Shown: piece by piece, positions 35,529 through 47,747 of the stretch
How the letters are laid out: each line of letters opens with the position of its first letter
How positions within the stretch are numbered: the first letter of the stretch is position 1
Source: Phycomyces nitens
Lineage: Eukaryota > Mucoromycota > Mucoromycetes > Mucorales > Phycomycetaceae
Assembly (NCBI GenBank): GCA_022702545.1
Contig: JAHRBC010000002.1
Span: 3,658,001 to 3,722,000 of the forward strand
Direction: 5' to 3'
Length of the DNA stretch: 64,000 nucleotides
Position numbers and translations under genes: made by a program
Notes under the pieces: model-generated
The model's database searches: none
What the model was told of the DNA's origin: nothing
Seen by the model: the letters and a program-made list of their open reading frames with translations, nothing else

Positions 35529-38079
35529 AAAAAGGTATATCAACCTAATATGCTTGCTTGACCATCCATAAAATAAATATAGTATTTGAGGATACAGCAC
35601 AGGCGTGATTATATAAATACTAATTAAATACTATCATTACATCCAAGTTTGAGTAACTTTTTATATATAAAGACGCGTGAAAACTTGGTTATATGTTTGC
35701 GCTTTTGAAAAAATATGTAGGCCAAGTTCTTGGAGGTATTTGTTTCTCTAGTCATCTAGAGGAATATGGTTAATAGAGGATAAAAAGCAAGGGTTTAAAT
35801 CACAGGTAAAGTTTATATACTTGACGATACATGTTTGTTAATAAAAAGTATGATACAAGCAATTTTCTTTTTGAGTATACATTTCAGAGGGATACACACA
35901 TGTTTGAGAAAAGGCGAGTACTATGCAGCCAAGTCAGACTTTGTCAATGGTATATGTATATTAGCTTTTAAATGTTTACAAACAAGGTACAATTGCGGTA
36001 GGTCTCAATAGTAGACTTGTAATCTGTGCTCCTTGTATATCATTTGGACATATAAAATAAACTATCCAGACAAATTTCTTTATTTTCTTGTAATAAAAAA
36101 TATTGGCCTGGGTAATCTTGAGAGGGTTGGTTTATCTAGTTGTATATGACATTTATTGTGGTAAACTTGACAAAGACCAACTGCTTTGAGGATTGGTTAC
36201 TGTTCCAGTCTTTAATATTTTCTATTATTTTTCAAGAAAATGCTATAATTATAAGGAGTATTAAAGAAAAAGAGAATTGTATAAATGCATTCCTTTTTAA
36301 TATTTAGTATGTTTTCTAGTAATACTATATCGCTAAGCAAATCTTTCTTTTTTTTTCAATTGATATCTGGAAGCCTTGTCATAATTACAGACACTTGCGT
36401 TGAGATTCTATTTAATTAAATAGTATAGCTATACGTCTTATACTATAAAGCAAAGTGCTAGCTTGTTTGGTGTCTATTTACATACTACAAAGACGATCTT
36501 ATAGAATATCTCTGTACATCAGCATTTTGTTCAATTGGACCAGAATCTTCTGTTGATTAATGTATAAACTTAAAAGAAAAGACTTATTCTTGGAGCCAAG
36601 AATGTATTCCATAACGCGATTTATTAATAGTGTTTGTTTATTTGGTATATAGAAGTATATAGGATTTACAAGTATAATAAATTTAAAAATCGGTTGTATC
36701 TTTATAATTCCTTTGTACAAATTACATAATATTGCAAGTATCTAAAATGGTGATTCCCACATATAACCATCGTAATACTTGTTATTACATATTTGATATA
36801 TCAGCTGTACATATACTGCACAATGGTAGCTTGTAAATAAGAGTGCGTTGGTTTTCTTTTTCTTCATTGCATATTCACCTCTTTTGGAATATAGCCAACA
36901 GAATAATTCCAGGAAGAACATTACGCCTCACTACAACAAATGTGATTGCTGCCAAATCTTTGAGGAAATCTCCTTGATTGCTTTTTTTATATTAAGAACA
37001 TTCTTGTATTGTTATGATTATCTTTCATACTTTAGTTGAGAAACTTCTAGTAAAATCTTCATTTAATAGAATTTATACTTTTATATTTTTTTAATAAAAG
37101 AAGGTGTATAGATGAACAAAAGATCTAATTTATTAAAATGTGTTGACATTACTAGCATCTTTGAGTCTCATTCTCATAGTAAAAATAAATAAATACGTTA
37201 TCGTACCACATACTGCAACCTCTTAATAAGTACACATTTTATGATATCCTAAGCCGATACTTTCGTGAGGACAGCTACCCCCTCTGATTTCAAGTCTGAC
37301 AACACGATTGTAGTATTTTTGTAAATATTTTGTAGATCTATTAAATCACTCGCGGTAACAATGTTGCAGGTATTTCTCTTATCAGGAAAATGATGAAATA
37401 AAACTCTAATTTACGTAAATGAAAAAAAGAAGGTTTAATACACTCATCTTCAACAAGAGCCTTACTCTAGTCTAATATGACTCAATGTTAATGTCAAAAA
37501 TAAACAATCAATCAAGTCTGTTTTCAGCTAGATGTTTTTCTGTAAAGAACGGATCTTCAAGTTAAAGACTACATACTGAAACAAATTAAACGTTATTTAG
37601 TATATTATTCTCGCTGAGAACGTTTACTACACATTTATATGCATCAAAGATTCTCAAGTATATTCTAAAGTGTCTTTAACCTAGACGGCAATCAATTTAA
37701 ACTAAATTCGTTATAAACTCCAAAATATCTCTATTTTGTTTCAAATTTGAACAGACTATTGTCAATAGTGTAAATATCAAATGCACACACACACACATAT
37801 ATATATATATACTAATTATTTGTGCTGGCATAGCATAGGAATGTATTCAACAGACATATCTAGCTATAAAATGTTATATGTTTGCATGGTAGATATGTCA
37901 TCAAAGGTCCAAGTTTGGAAAATCTATCAATTGTCATTTTCAAGCCATGAACTGATGGTGTGTCTAACTTCAATAGACATTTATTAATACCAAAACCTGG
38001 CTTAATAATTGTAAAAATCATCTTTTACTTGTATAGATACATATATCGCTATAACTAAAATGTTGATTAAAAATGAGAA

Positions 38080-38087
38080 TATATAAA
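38080..38087 (+). promoter_or_regulatory. TATA box of the aspartic protease gene
   Basis: TATATAAA lies 68 bp upstream of the protease ATG, a typical distance for inducible secreted enzymes in fungi. Confidence 0.6.
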
Positions 38088-38154
38088 GGGCTGATCGACT
38101 TTTTAGTCAACCATATCCCTCACATCTCTCCAAGCTCGATTATATCTTTTTCTA

Positions 38155-39498
38155 ATGAGAATATCTGCGAGCTTCATTGCTATTTCCTTGATCTCTACAT
38201 GCTCTATTGTTACCGCTGATTCTCTTATACCCGATATCCCTGCCATAGTACCGACTCTTTTTAGTCTTGTCATCAACCCCTTGTACAAACCCAATGCACT
38301 CCTCTCTCTCTCAAAGGCCAAAGGAAAATTTTCAAAATTCTCCCTGTCTTCTATCCTTGGCGAAGGTAGTATCTCTGTAGAAAGTCACGGGAACGATGTC
38401 GAGTACTATGGCATCATAAAAGTTGGGTCTCCTCCTCAGACCATGACGCTTGACTTTGACACAGGATCTTCTGACCTTTGGTTTGGTATAAAATGGACTT
38501 TTATAATATTATAGTTATTAAAAACATTTGTAGCTTCAACACTTTGTCTCTTGTGCAAGCCTTCGGTGAACATGTTTGACAGCTCCTTGTCGGCTACCTT
38601 TGAGCCAAGTATTGAACCTTGGTCTATTAGTTATGGAGATGGATCTTTTGCCAACGGTCTAGTCGGATATGATGATGTGGACCTAGATGGACTTAATATA
38701 AAGGGTCAATCAATTCAACTTGCTGCCGTGGAATCATTATCTTTTCAAAATGGACCTGTTGACGGTATTCTTGGACTTGGTTTCCAATCGCTCACTAGTT
38801 CAATCGGTATAAAGACCCCCATGAAGAATCTAATCGAGCAAGACCTGATAAAAGACCCTATATTCGGTGTCTACCTTGGAAAATCTAGTGAAGGAGGCGG
38901 TGGAGGTAATGCAATAATCGATAGTATACAATTGCAATTCCAGACAATTATTCATTTTCAATCCCTTTAAACCTATATAGAGTATATGTTTGGAGACTAC
39001 AACCCTCTTCATATTGACGGTGAATTAACTACCATCCCTATCGACAATTCAAAAGGTAAACACAGCAGTATATTTACCACCAAAGATTCTAATGCTATAT
39101 CAGGTTTGTGGATGGTATCTGTCGATAAGGCATCAGTAGGACTTTCCAGCACTGATAGCTTCGACGCGATTATTGACACTGGTACTTCACTCCTCATTCT
39201 CCCTCCGGATATTATCTCTGACATTGCTGATTCCTACGATGCTGTCGAAATTGGTGATGGTACCTACACGATTGACTGTGACACCTCAAATTACAATCCT
39301 TTGGTGTTCAAGATCAATGACAAAGAATTTTCGATTCCTCCTTCTGATCTTGTTTTTCAAAGAAACTTACTTGACTGTGTTGCCAGTTTTACAACTGGTG
39401 ATGTCGGATTTGCTATTCTTGGTGATACCTTTATCAAGAATCACTATATTATATTTAACACAGAAGTTCCTAATGTTCAAATAGCTAAAAGCAGATAA
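38155..39498 (+). CDS. Secreted aspartic protease, rhizopuspepsin-like (A1 family)
   Basis: Pepsin-type acid endopeptidase, secreted as a zymogen. Exons 38155-38485, 38534-38905 and 38981-39498 give 406 residues. A signal peptide (MRISASFIAISLISTCSIVTA) and a propeptide of about 55 residues precede the mature enzyme. The first catalytic motif is DFDTGSSDLWF and the second is IIDTGTSLLILPP. The flap is WSISYGDGSFANG, and GGGEYMFGDYNPLHIDGEL and DNSKG are close to the equivalent loops of rhizopuspepsin. LCLLCKPS matches the first disulfide loop, and LLDCVASF near the end the second. The third exon starts exactly at the family's GGGG/EY junction. Likely role is extracellular protein digestion. 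Confidence 0.95.
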
Positions 39499-41680
39499 GC
39501 ATTTTGTATAATTTATCTTATTTTTATCAAAACAATTGCAGAAAAAACATTCTTGAATGATCATATCCTTACCACCATTGAAATATAACGTCTCATTCTA
39601 AAAACTGTGCGTATAATAGCCAAAGATATCAAAAACATTTTATTTAATGCTGTAAAAACCAGAAAAATAGGTTTGATAAATGATGTACTGTATTCAACAC
39701 AATGTTTGCAAAGATATATAGGTTTCTTATTGATCCAGATTGTTTTGATGAGTGAAAATATTTGTACATCTCACCTCTCGATTACTTTCTGGTGATCTTG
39801 TTTTCCGTGTCATATAAATACTAATGGCAATGTTCTGTATTGATATAAAGGTCATAGAGGCCATTTATGAGCAGGGTGGATCTGTAGGATACTCTAGTTG
39901 ACCTTAATTGCAAGACACTCTGAGATGAAAAAGTTTGGTATGATTAAATTCATAAAATAGTCTAAAGTAAGAGCACTATCATTCTCATCTGAAGCAAATA
40001 TATGCTACTAACCGAGGGCCGACTTTAATAATCACAAGAAACTTTGATTTTTAACATATATTTATATATATTATATTTATGACTTGCAACCAGTACAACA
40101 TGAATGATTTTTGAATATATTTGTATCTTTATTGGCCCCACAAGGAGAATATTTTATTATATAATAGATTGTTAATCAATCGATAGCCCTCTAGTCAAAC
40201 AGCTGTCTAAGCTTAAACGTGACAATTTTTGCAGGATATTTTTGAACCTAAACTCTCCAAATATTATTGTTTGCTCCCAAAAAAAGCTCTCTTCTAGACT
40301 TCTGCGGGTCCAAATGGCTATTTGGCTGAATCTTGTATAAAGTTCATTCTATGAAAATGACAAACGTCTATCAAGTCAATACCATAAGATTCCATTCTTG
40401 GTCTATACAAACCAATCAAAATCCAACCAACACCCGAGTAATTTATACTGTTACTTTGGATGTGGGTTCTGTTTCCGTCATGGGAAATCAGTATGCTCCA
40501 CACGAAAATATCACGAGCCAACCAAGAGTCTAATATATATATACACTTTACAAGGATTAAAGGTTAACCTAATCAATTGGTTTGGTACATCCAGAAACTG
40601 ACCTTGGTATTCCCCTTGCCCAGACTCTTGTTTCCAAACAAAGATAGTTTCCCGTAGTCTTCCAAGCCAATATTACAATGTGTTTAATTTCTATCATTTT
40701 TTTTTTACAAATTGCTCTAAAAGTACAAATTCACATTGCCAGGACATGGTTAGGTTACAATTTAAATATCGTTTGTGGAACCAAAGCCTTGTTACTGTTG
40801 TTAACCTTTGTCCTATTTCCCAGAATGTAGGGCATGATAGTACAATATCTGGAAGGTTTACGCGTGGTTTCTACGTTCAAAGTACTATAAACCCAAAAGA
40901 AAACGTATTGCATGGGGTTGCTGAGTGAGACACAAGTGTCAAAAGATCATTGTTTCCAAAAAAAAAGACTTGTACCTGGCTACTGCCATTTCTCCTTTTA
41001 TGATTCTGTCATAAAATAAAAAGTAGTTGAAGACTTGCAATGCCTATATTAGCATTTTCACAGTGTGTGTGTGTGTATCGAATTCAAAGACGTGGCTTTG
41101 GTAAACTTTGGCTTCAATAACCATGAACGCAAAAATAAAACGCATATTTTTAAGGGCGGAGTGTCTGGATTTATTTTTATTTTTTTGACTGTTGCCGGTA
41201 TTTTTAAATTGGCGCAAAATTGGCCTCAAGTGTCTCTATAGTGATTTGAAAAAAAAATTATATACTCGGTAGCTCCATGATTTCTTGGGACACTTTTGTA
41301 TACTTGAAGTACGACATTAATTAGTGGAAATACTGAAAATGTTTAAAAATAAAGATGACACTGTACTTGGTATATAGATGTCAAAATAAGATGCGCAAGC
41401 ACGGATTCCGAGAACAAAATCAAGTGGTCTATTTTTTAGGCGATTAGTGATGGTGCTCACACCACCAGGAGATTACCGTTTTCAACAATTTCTTGGGTTA
41501 AAATCTCTCCAATATCACCTTAATTTAGTCGACACCGTTTTGCTCTCTTTCTCTTTCTACTTCTTTTGACACTCTACTTTTAGATCTACTATCAACATCT
41601 CCATCCTTACACTCTTTTATATATGCCTATACCTTTACCGCTCTACAGCCAATTACCTGTACTTTAAGAAATCATAACTA
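39499..41680. other. AT-rich intergenic region
   Basis: 2.2 kb. Between 40.3 and 40.95 kb the base composition is less AT-skewed and there are protein-like frames on the plus strand (40351-40533 from an ATG, and a second at 40746-40928). I recognise no domain, and they may be remnants of a lost gene. A (GT)n tract lies at about 41063-41076. The last 150 bp are pyrimidine-rich, as expected of a promoter and 5' UTR. Confidence 0.5.
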
Positions 41681-43494
41681 ATGCCATTTTCCGAGCCAAA
41701 CCAAAAAGTATACTGGCTTCTCTGTGACGAAAACAACAAATGCTATTGCGACTGGCGACTAAATCTTGACAACTGTGTCCTCAAAGGCCAGATACGAGCT
41801 ATCTTGATAGCTGGATCAGTCTTTTTGATACTTACGGGATTTACAGGTAAGTTATAAGCTAAAGTGAGCTTAGAGAGAACTATCGTTGATTATTGTAGTG
41901 TAATTAAGTTTATACAAATTGAAGCACTTGGCATTTTGTATCACCGTATACGGTACAAGAATCAGAAGCTGTGGGAAAGAGATATTGCCTCGGGATTATT
42001 TATACCAAGACCAGTTGACTCGCTACTCCTGATGACAGTACTGCATAATTTTAGTAAGTCTCGAGTGTCTGTATAGCAAACTATTTACTCACTACTTCTC
42101 TAGCCCGTGCAATACAGTCAATCATCATTCTCACGGATGTTGCTCCCAATCTTATTTTCCGCTCCTGTAAGTAAATATAATGGAGACCTTACACAAGCTT
42201 ACATTTCAAGTATATAATAATATAGTTATTCACGAACTACCCTGGCAGTTTGGAGTCAGTGCATTCTCTTGCTATTTCTTTGGAATTGCTCATACGATCG
42301 AAAGTGTAGGTTTTTATACACTTGATCAATAAGATACCCCTTTTTTAATTCTTTATTCATCAGAATAGCGATAAATTAGACTCTCAATGGATCAACATAC
42401 CACATTATGTGGATGTCTTATGCACCATCATGTTCTTTATGCCGTTTATTACCAACAACATTTGCTCTATACTTTCAGGAATATTTGCAGACTCGCTTGA
42501 TCTGGAGCGCGCTTATATTTTCACTCGTGCCCTGCATTTTATTTGGGGAATCTACTGTATTACAGTCGTGTTCACCTTGTTTTTCTCTGGAGTTCGATTG
42601 ATAGGAATACTAAAAGTCCATCGCAAATTTCGAGTAGCCAACAATGGAGATGTGGAGAGTATTGACAATGGTATTCTAAAGGTAAAACTACCAACAAGAA
42701 ATATGGATCGACTGGTACTCATGTCATGAAAAAAAAACAAAGGTCAAGATAATCATTATAGGTGGCATGGCTGCCCTATTCCTTTTCACAATACTGTCAT
42801 TTCTCTATGGAGGATTACGTAACCAAATAATGATGAACGAAGGTGCAACTATTGTCATTTGTGTATTCTGGACCTTCAACGCGCCCATTACACTATGTGT
42901 CTGCAAGATTGCAGTAGTTTTAACGTATGTACAGTCCAAGATGCCAGCCAAAAACCATGATTCTGACAGTATTCATATAGCCCTCGACTGAGTATAACTC
43001 TTGGATTTATTGAACAAACCCAACTGAGCGATGTTTATTATTCTGGAAACACGAACCCTGATAATAAGAAATCTATCCATTCGCCTTCTCCTACAGAAAA
43101 TATACAGATACCCAAGAGTACTCTGTCCAAGAATTCACAATCATTACAACGAACCTCCATGCCGGCCCCGTACTTGTCTGCTGTAGACGTAAGCGATACC
43201 TCTGATTATCTCAGCCAGAGCCCAGACAAAAGCAGTATTTCGGGATTGATCAAGTCAGAGTCAGTTACAACAAACCCAACCGAATCTCACTTTGAGTATC
43301 AGAAAAAGCTATCATTAGAGCTAGTTGTAGATTACCGAAATTATGTAACTGCCTTGGGTGCTCCTCGGTTTCATTCTAGAGATAATCACAAGGACCCTTT
43401 GGAAAATACTGATAACGAAGAGTCGCGCCAAAATAGAATACACGACAATGAACACAGCCAGTCTAAATCTCACACAAGTAGCATGAAGAAATAG
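41681..43494 (+). CDS. Seven-transmembrane receptor-like protein (copy B)
   Basis: Paralogue of the gene at 24.7-26.4 kb. Exons 41681-41846, 41925-42053, 42104-42166, 42226-42305, 42364-42681, 42743-42924 and 42993-43494 give 479 residues. The N-terminus QKVYWLLCDENNKCYCDWRL repeats the same Cys spacing as copy A. Shared core strings include RAIQ, FRSFIHELPWQF, SCYFFGI, PFITNNI, AYIFTRALH and SFLYGG/SFMYGI near TM6. Seven hydrophobic segments are visible, then a long Ser/Asn/Asp-rich tail ending SHTSSMKK. The tail diverges almost completely from copy A, so downstream coupling may differ. GPCR-like topology is inferred; no ligand or class is recognised. Confidence 0.83.
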
Positions 43495-44769
43495 CAACTG
43501 TAGTATCATTGCCTTGTAAATATCCTCTATAACTTAAAAAACTAAATAAAAGCATGATGTAGCTTTTGCTATAGAGTTATGCTTTCCTCATTATGTTTTT
43601 AGCTGAAAATATATGGGCCATCAAACATGACACTTGATACTTTGTGCACTGGTTACATATTACTAAAAAAAATCTAACAAGGTGTGTAATCTCCCATGAT
43701 GATTTTTGAATATTTTTATTTGGTGTCATGAATAAATGACAAGTGTATATACACAAGTATTACAGACCTTTCATGGAAAATGAGTAGCCTTCAAAGACCA
43801 TGTAGCACAGTACTTTTCGAAATAAAGAAGAAATATATGCTTATGCATATTGCTGTAATTCAGAATCTAATATGAACTTTATCCAAATGTTAAATCATTG
43901 GATACTTGCCGGTTTTCGGATTTATGGCGTTCAAAAGCATGTTTATATGAAATATAGAATGATTTTAATTAAATGATTTTTTTTTAAAAAAAAGTCTCCA
44001 GGTAAAAAAGAACAAACTGCCACAAAGACAAAGTAGCTGTGGATATCAAACTTGTTCAGAATATGTTTCTTTTTTTATAGATTTTAAACCAAATAATATC
44101 CTTGCACTTGTAAACAATGTTTGCCCCTTCTTGGCCAAGAGTTTCTTGTATCCAATAGCCAATAATAAACAAACAACCGGAATATATTAATGTATACTTT
44201 ATTACTCACAAACCACAATATCCAAAGCCAATTCTAGTCTGGTTGGCCTCCAACATTCTCTATGGCCAAATAGAGATATCTTGATCTTGTTCAATAATCA
44301 TCATCGTACTTTTGTTATACGTATGGCTCAACTGGCTCTATTTAAGCCTGCCTAGTAATAGATATTTAACATTAAATGATAAAAAAAATATGGTTGTCCT
44401 GAAGTCATGCTTGTCATTCTCGCCATGTTTACTACTTGTGCCCAATGCGGAGCCTAGTTTCCTGTGATCGCCGACCTTTTCATATGTTCCAGCTTGGACC
44501 ATTCTCAATTCTATTTATTGCAAATAAGCAGCATGCCATGGTTTCCAAAGGGAATTTATTGGAAGCCGTATGCACACCCAAAACAGCCTCAGGGACAAGA
44601 TGCATCAAAGTTTCTCGAGTTGCAGAGGGAATTAGACTTTATTTCGACGTCACCCCACTGAACTCGGAAGGTCCTCAGCTTGTGCTTGAGTGAGTTTTTC
44701 TGACTTTGACCTCCGCAACAGCCCTTTATCCCTTTCCTTCTCTTCTCAATCTTTCTTTACTCTTTCCCA
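43495..44769. other. Intergenic region upstream of MVP1
   Basis: 1.27 kb. Mostly AT-rich, with a more GC-balanced 44.4-44.7 kb section that carries short open frames on the plus strand (44464-44661 and 44436-44693). Neither shows a recognised motif, and the section may be promoter and 5' UTR of the sorting nexin gene. Confidence 0.45.
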
Positions 44770-47440
44770 ATGTCCACCATGCTCGATGAAGATGACGTCC
44801 TTCGGTCTGGGTTCCTTGACCCCGGGACGTCAAGGTACCTACTAAGCAGCTCTTCTTCCTCCCTGAGTCGATCAATGTCATCTCCAATCTATACTTCTCA
44901 TTTTGGTGAAGATCCTGATCCTTGGAAGAGTTCAAATGCATTTGATCCAGTGGCTGACATGCGCCAGGGTCTTGGAACTCACGATGCAGTTGCTGACAAT
45001 ATCTTAGGATCAGAAGTGACAGCTGCCAGTGTATTAGGTTTGTCTCTTGTTGTTGTCAACTAAATATAACCCCCCTGAGAGTTCTCTTGGTGGTCAATGG
45101 TAACATTTATTATTGGCTTGTTAGTTGGAATTGAATTGCCAGAGATATACGATACCGCATACCTGAGGGCAGGTCCTGTAGATGATAGAGTTAGCCTTGA
45201 AGCACTTGGTAAGGTGGTCTCTCTTGCCACACTCCCTTCTCGTGCTACAGAAAAGGTAGGTTGATATTTAGACAGGAAAAAAAAAGGGATTTGTTATGCT
45301 GAAATATGAAACGGAGCTTATTACCTGCAACTTATGCTAACTTTTTTCTGAAATGATGTTCATGATATATAAAAAAAGGTCCTTCATACCGCAGTTCCTG
45401 CCGGAGCTCTCTATGTTACTCACAACGAGTTCAATACAGCTCTTGCCCTGGTTGCTTGTGCTCAAAAGAACATGGGTAAAAAAGAAAACTTGATGGTTTA
45501 TTTGGTTTGTCGTCAAAAGGGTATTGATGTTTAGTGAATTATAGAAATCTCTTTGCAGACTGTGTATAAGCATCGAAATGGTATGTGGATAATCATTATC
45601 TATATATTTTTGCCACGTGTAGAATGTATAAATTGCAATTAACACTCCAATATGTACTGTTATTATGATTATTTTGACTCAGATTTGCCTGTCCCTACCT
45701 TGCCAAAACTCAATGAATTTCATATCAAACGAAGTAGCCGTCAAATGCTGCCTCCTCCGGCTAACCAGACCCAGCAGATGGACGATCCTTGGAAGGTGAT
45801 CCTTACACCCCCAAATCACAATGGGCCAGACTCTACAGCATCACAGCACAATAAGAGCGCGTCAGTCCACGAAAATACATCTCTCCTAAATAGCAATCAT
45901 GGACGGACCCAAAGCATGGGAACCCTGAATCACTCTGTTCACCATGATTCTCATTTATCCAGAGATCAAAAGGCAGCCCCCTTTGTGTCAACCCACGATA
46001 TTAAGCCTATTGCAGAGACACTCGAATGGTTCAAAGATCTGGATGTCATTAAGCTATCCATTGCACCTGAGAAAGAAGGCTTTCTGTTTAAGCATGTCAA
46101 CTATGTCGTAGAGAGCCAACAGCGCCAGTCGATTGTCTTGCGCCGTTATAGTGACTTTTATTGGCTATGGGAAACCCTGTTGAAGCGATATCCTTTCCGT
46201 TTGATCCCCAATTTGCCACCAAAGAAGCTTGGAGCACGTAGGTCTGGTTTGGTGGATGCAATGGTGAATTCAAAGAAGGCTTATTTTTCGTATATAGAGG
46301 ATGATGCATTTGTAGAAGCACGCAAAAAGGGTCTTGGCAGATTCATACATGCAATTGTGCGACATCCAATTCTTAAAAAAGACCAGGTTGTTGACAGATT
46401 TTTGACAGAACCATCGGTAGGATAGCAGAGTTTATATTTCATTACTGCAACCTGACCAGTTTCTAAAGGAACTTTTGGCCTGGCGAAAAGCCAACCCTCC
46501 TGTGATTGATGAAGAGTTTGTGCGAGTTCATACAGAAGCAAATGCACTCGAGGCGTATATACCCCATGATCTAGAAGACCGCCTCGAGAAACTTGAAAAA
46601 CAACTGCCAAAGATGGTTGAACATTACCACAATATGTGCATTATGATGGAGAAGATGATACAATTACAGCAAGTGTACGGAACAGAGCTTGTACGGTACA
46701 GCATTACCCTCAAGTAAGTATTAGAACCCATTCATTTCCTGGTTTTCTTATAGTGGGATTTGACAGCAAGATGAGCGAAACAGAAAACACATGCTTTGTT
46801 CCCGATTGCCATGGCTGTGGACAGGTTGTCCGAGGCTATGAGTCAGTGGCAAAGCACATGCAAAAGGCCGGCTCTATTACAGAAGAACAGGTTTCTTGTT
46901 CGATTGACGGCGTTCTGGAAGATCTGAAGCAATACCGGGATATTTTAATCTCATTCAAGGTAAACATTCAATTTGTCCTTCGTTTACTGTGATTTTCACA
47001 CCCCAGTCGCGTGTTTCCAGGAAATATTGGATCGTAAGCCGAAACTATCTGTCAATCAAATCGAGTCTCTGGCAAAGAGACTTTCGGCCAACCACGCCAA
47101 GGTCAATCAGAACCGAGGTGTCCCTGGATTGGAAAGCGAGGTCGAAAGACTGGATAGTGCCATAAAAGCAGTATGTTCAACCTTTTGATATATTCTTTTC
47201 ATTCACACCTTTATTGGTTAGGATCATGAAAAGATGACATGGCAGCAGCAACGTGATATCCACATTCGCTACAGCATTTCATGTGAACTTTCCTATCTTC
47301 ACAAGCAACATGCCTTTGTTGCCCACCTATATCAAAATTACACACACGACCAACTTCGATTTACGCGCAAATCGGTCGACAACTGGAAGGCACTTGAAGT
47401 TCTTACCAGTGACATACCTGAACCCGAAGAGTTTGTTTAA
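44770..47440 (+). CDS. Mvp1/SNX8-like PX-BAR sorting nexin
   Basis: Endosomal sorting nexin involved in retrograde traffic and membrane tubulation. The ATG at 44770 starts MSTMLDEDDVLRSGFLDP. An N-terminal region with NAFDPVADMRQGLGTHD leads to an EH-like section (VGIELPEIYDTAYLRAG, FNTALALVACAQKNMD). A disordered linker follows, then the PX domain: IKLSIAPEKEGFLFKHVNY, the phosphoinositide motif LRRYSDFYWLWETLLKRYP, and IPNLPPKKLG. The C-terminal BAR part follows from about 46470 (DRLEKLEKQLPKMVEHYHN and later coiled-coil segments) to PEPEEFV at 47440. About nine exons; the intron before DLPVPTLPKL (about 45477-45681) is unusually long for this window. Confidence 0.9.
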
Positions 47441-47747
47441 TCGATTCTTTTTTGGTTTATATCCACATTATTCCTTCCATATCTGTCATGTTTATATAAC
47501 ATGACAGTTTGACCCTGGTGCTCTTTATTTATTCCCTCCACTAGCTTTCAATTTACACAAAATAAAGATTTAGTGTGTCAATTAAAACATATTTCTTCAC
47601 TGTTTCTTTTATATATGTATATATGGATATATAGATATATGTTTGTATATTTATAGAGTGCTTTACCAGAGCAACGCATTTAATCAGAGTTGTATGCGAT
47701 GGTGCTAAATGCTAGTAGTGATTTTTTAAGAAGGTGAGAATAATAGA

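Larger units (their letters stand above)
34202..38154. other. Gene desert, 3.95 kb
   Basis: AT-rich sequence with an (ATT)n tract at about 35490-35528, scattered A/T homopolymers and a CA/TA repeat at about 37783-37812. Only short frames are present and none has a recognised motif. The 3' 75 bp carry the TATA box of the aspartic protease. Confidence 0.6.

Noticed and set aside
41055..41080. (GT)n tract as a telomere-like repeat
   Set aside because: It is a short dinucleotide microsatellite without G-run telomere units.
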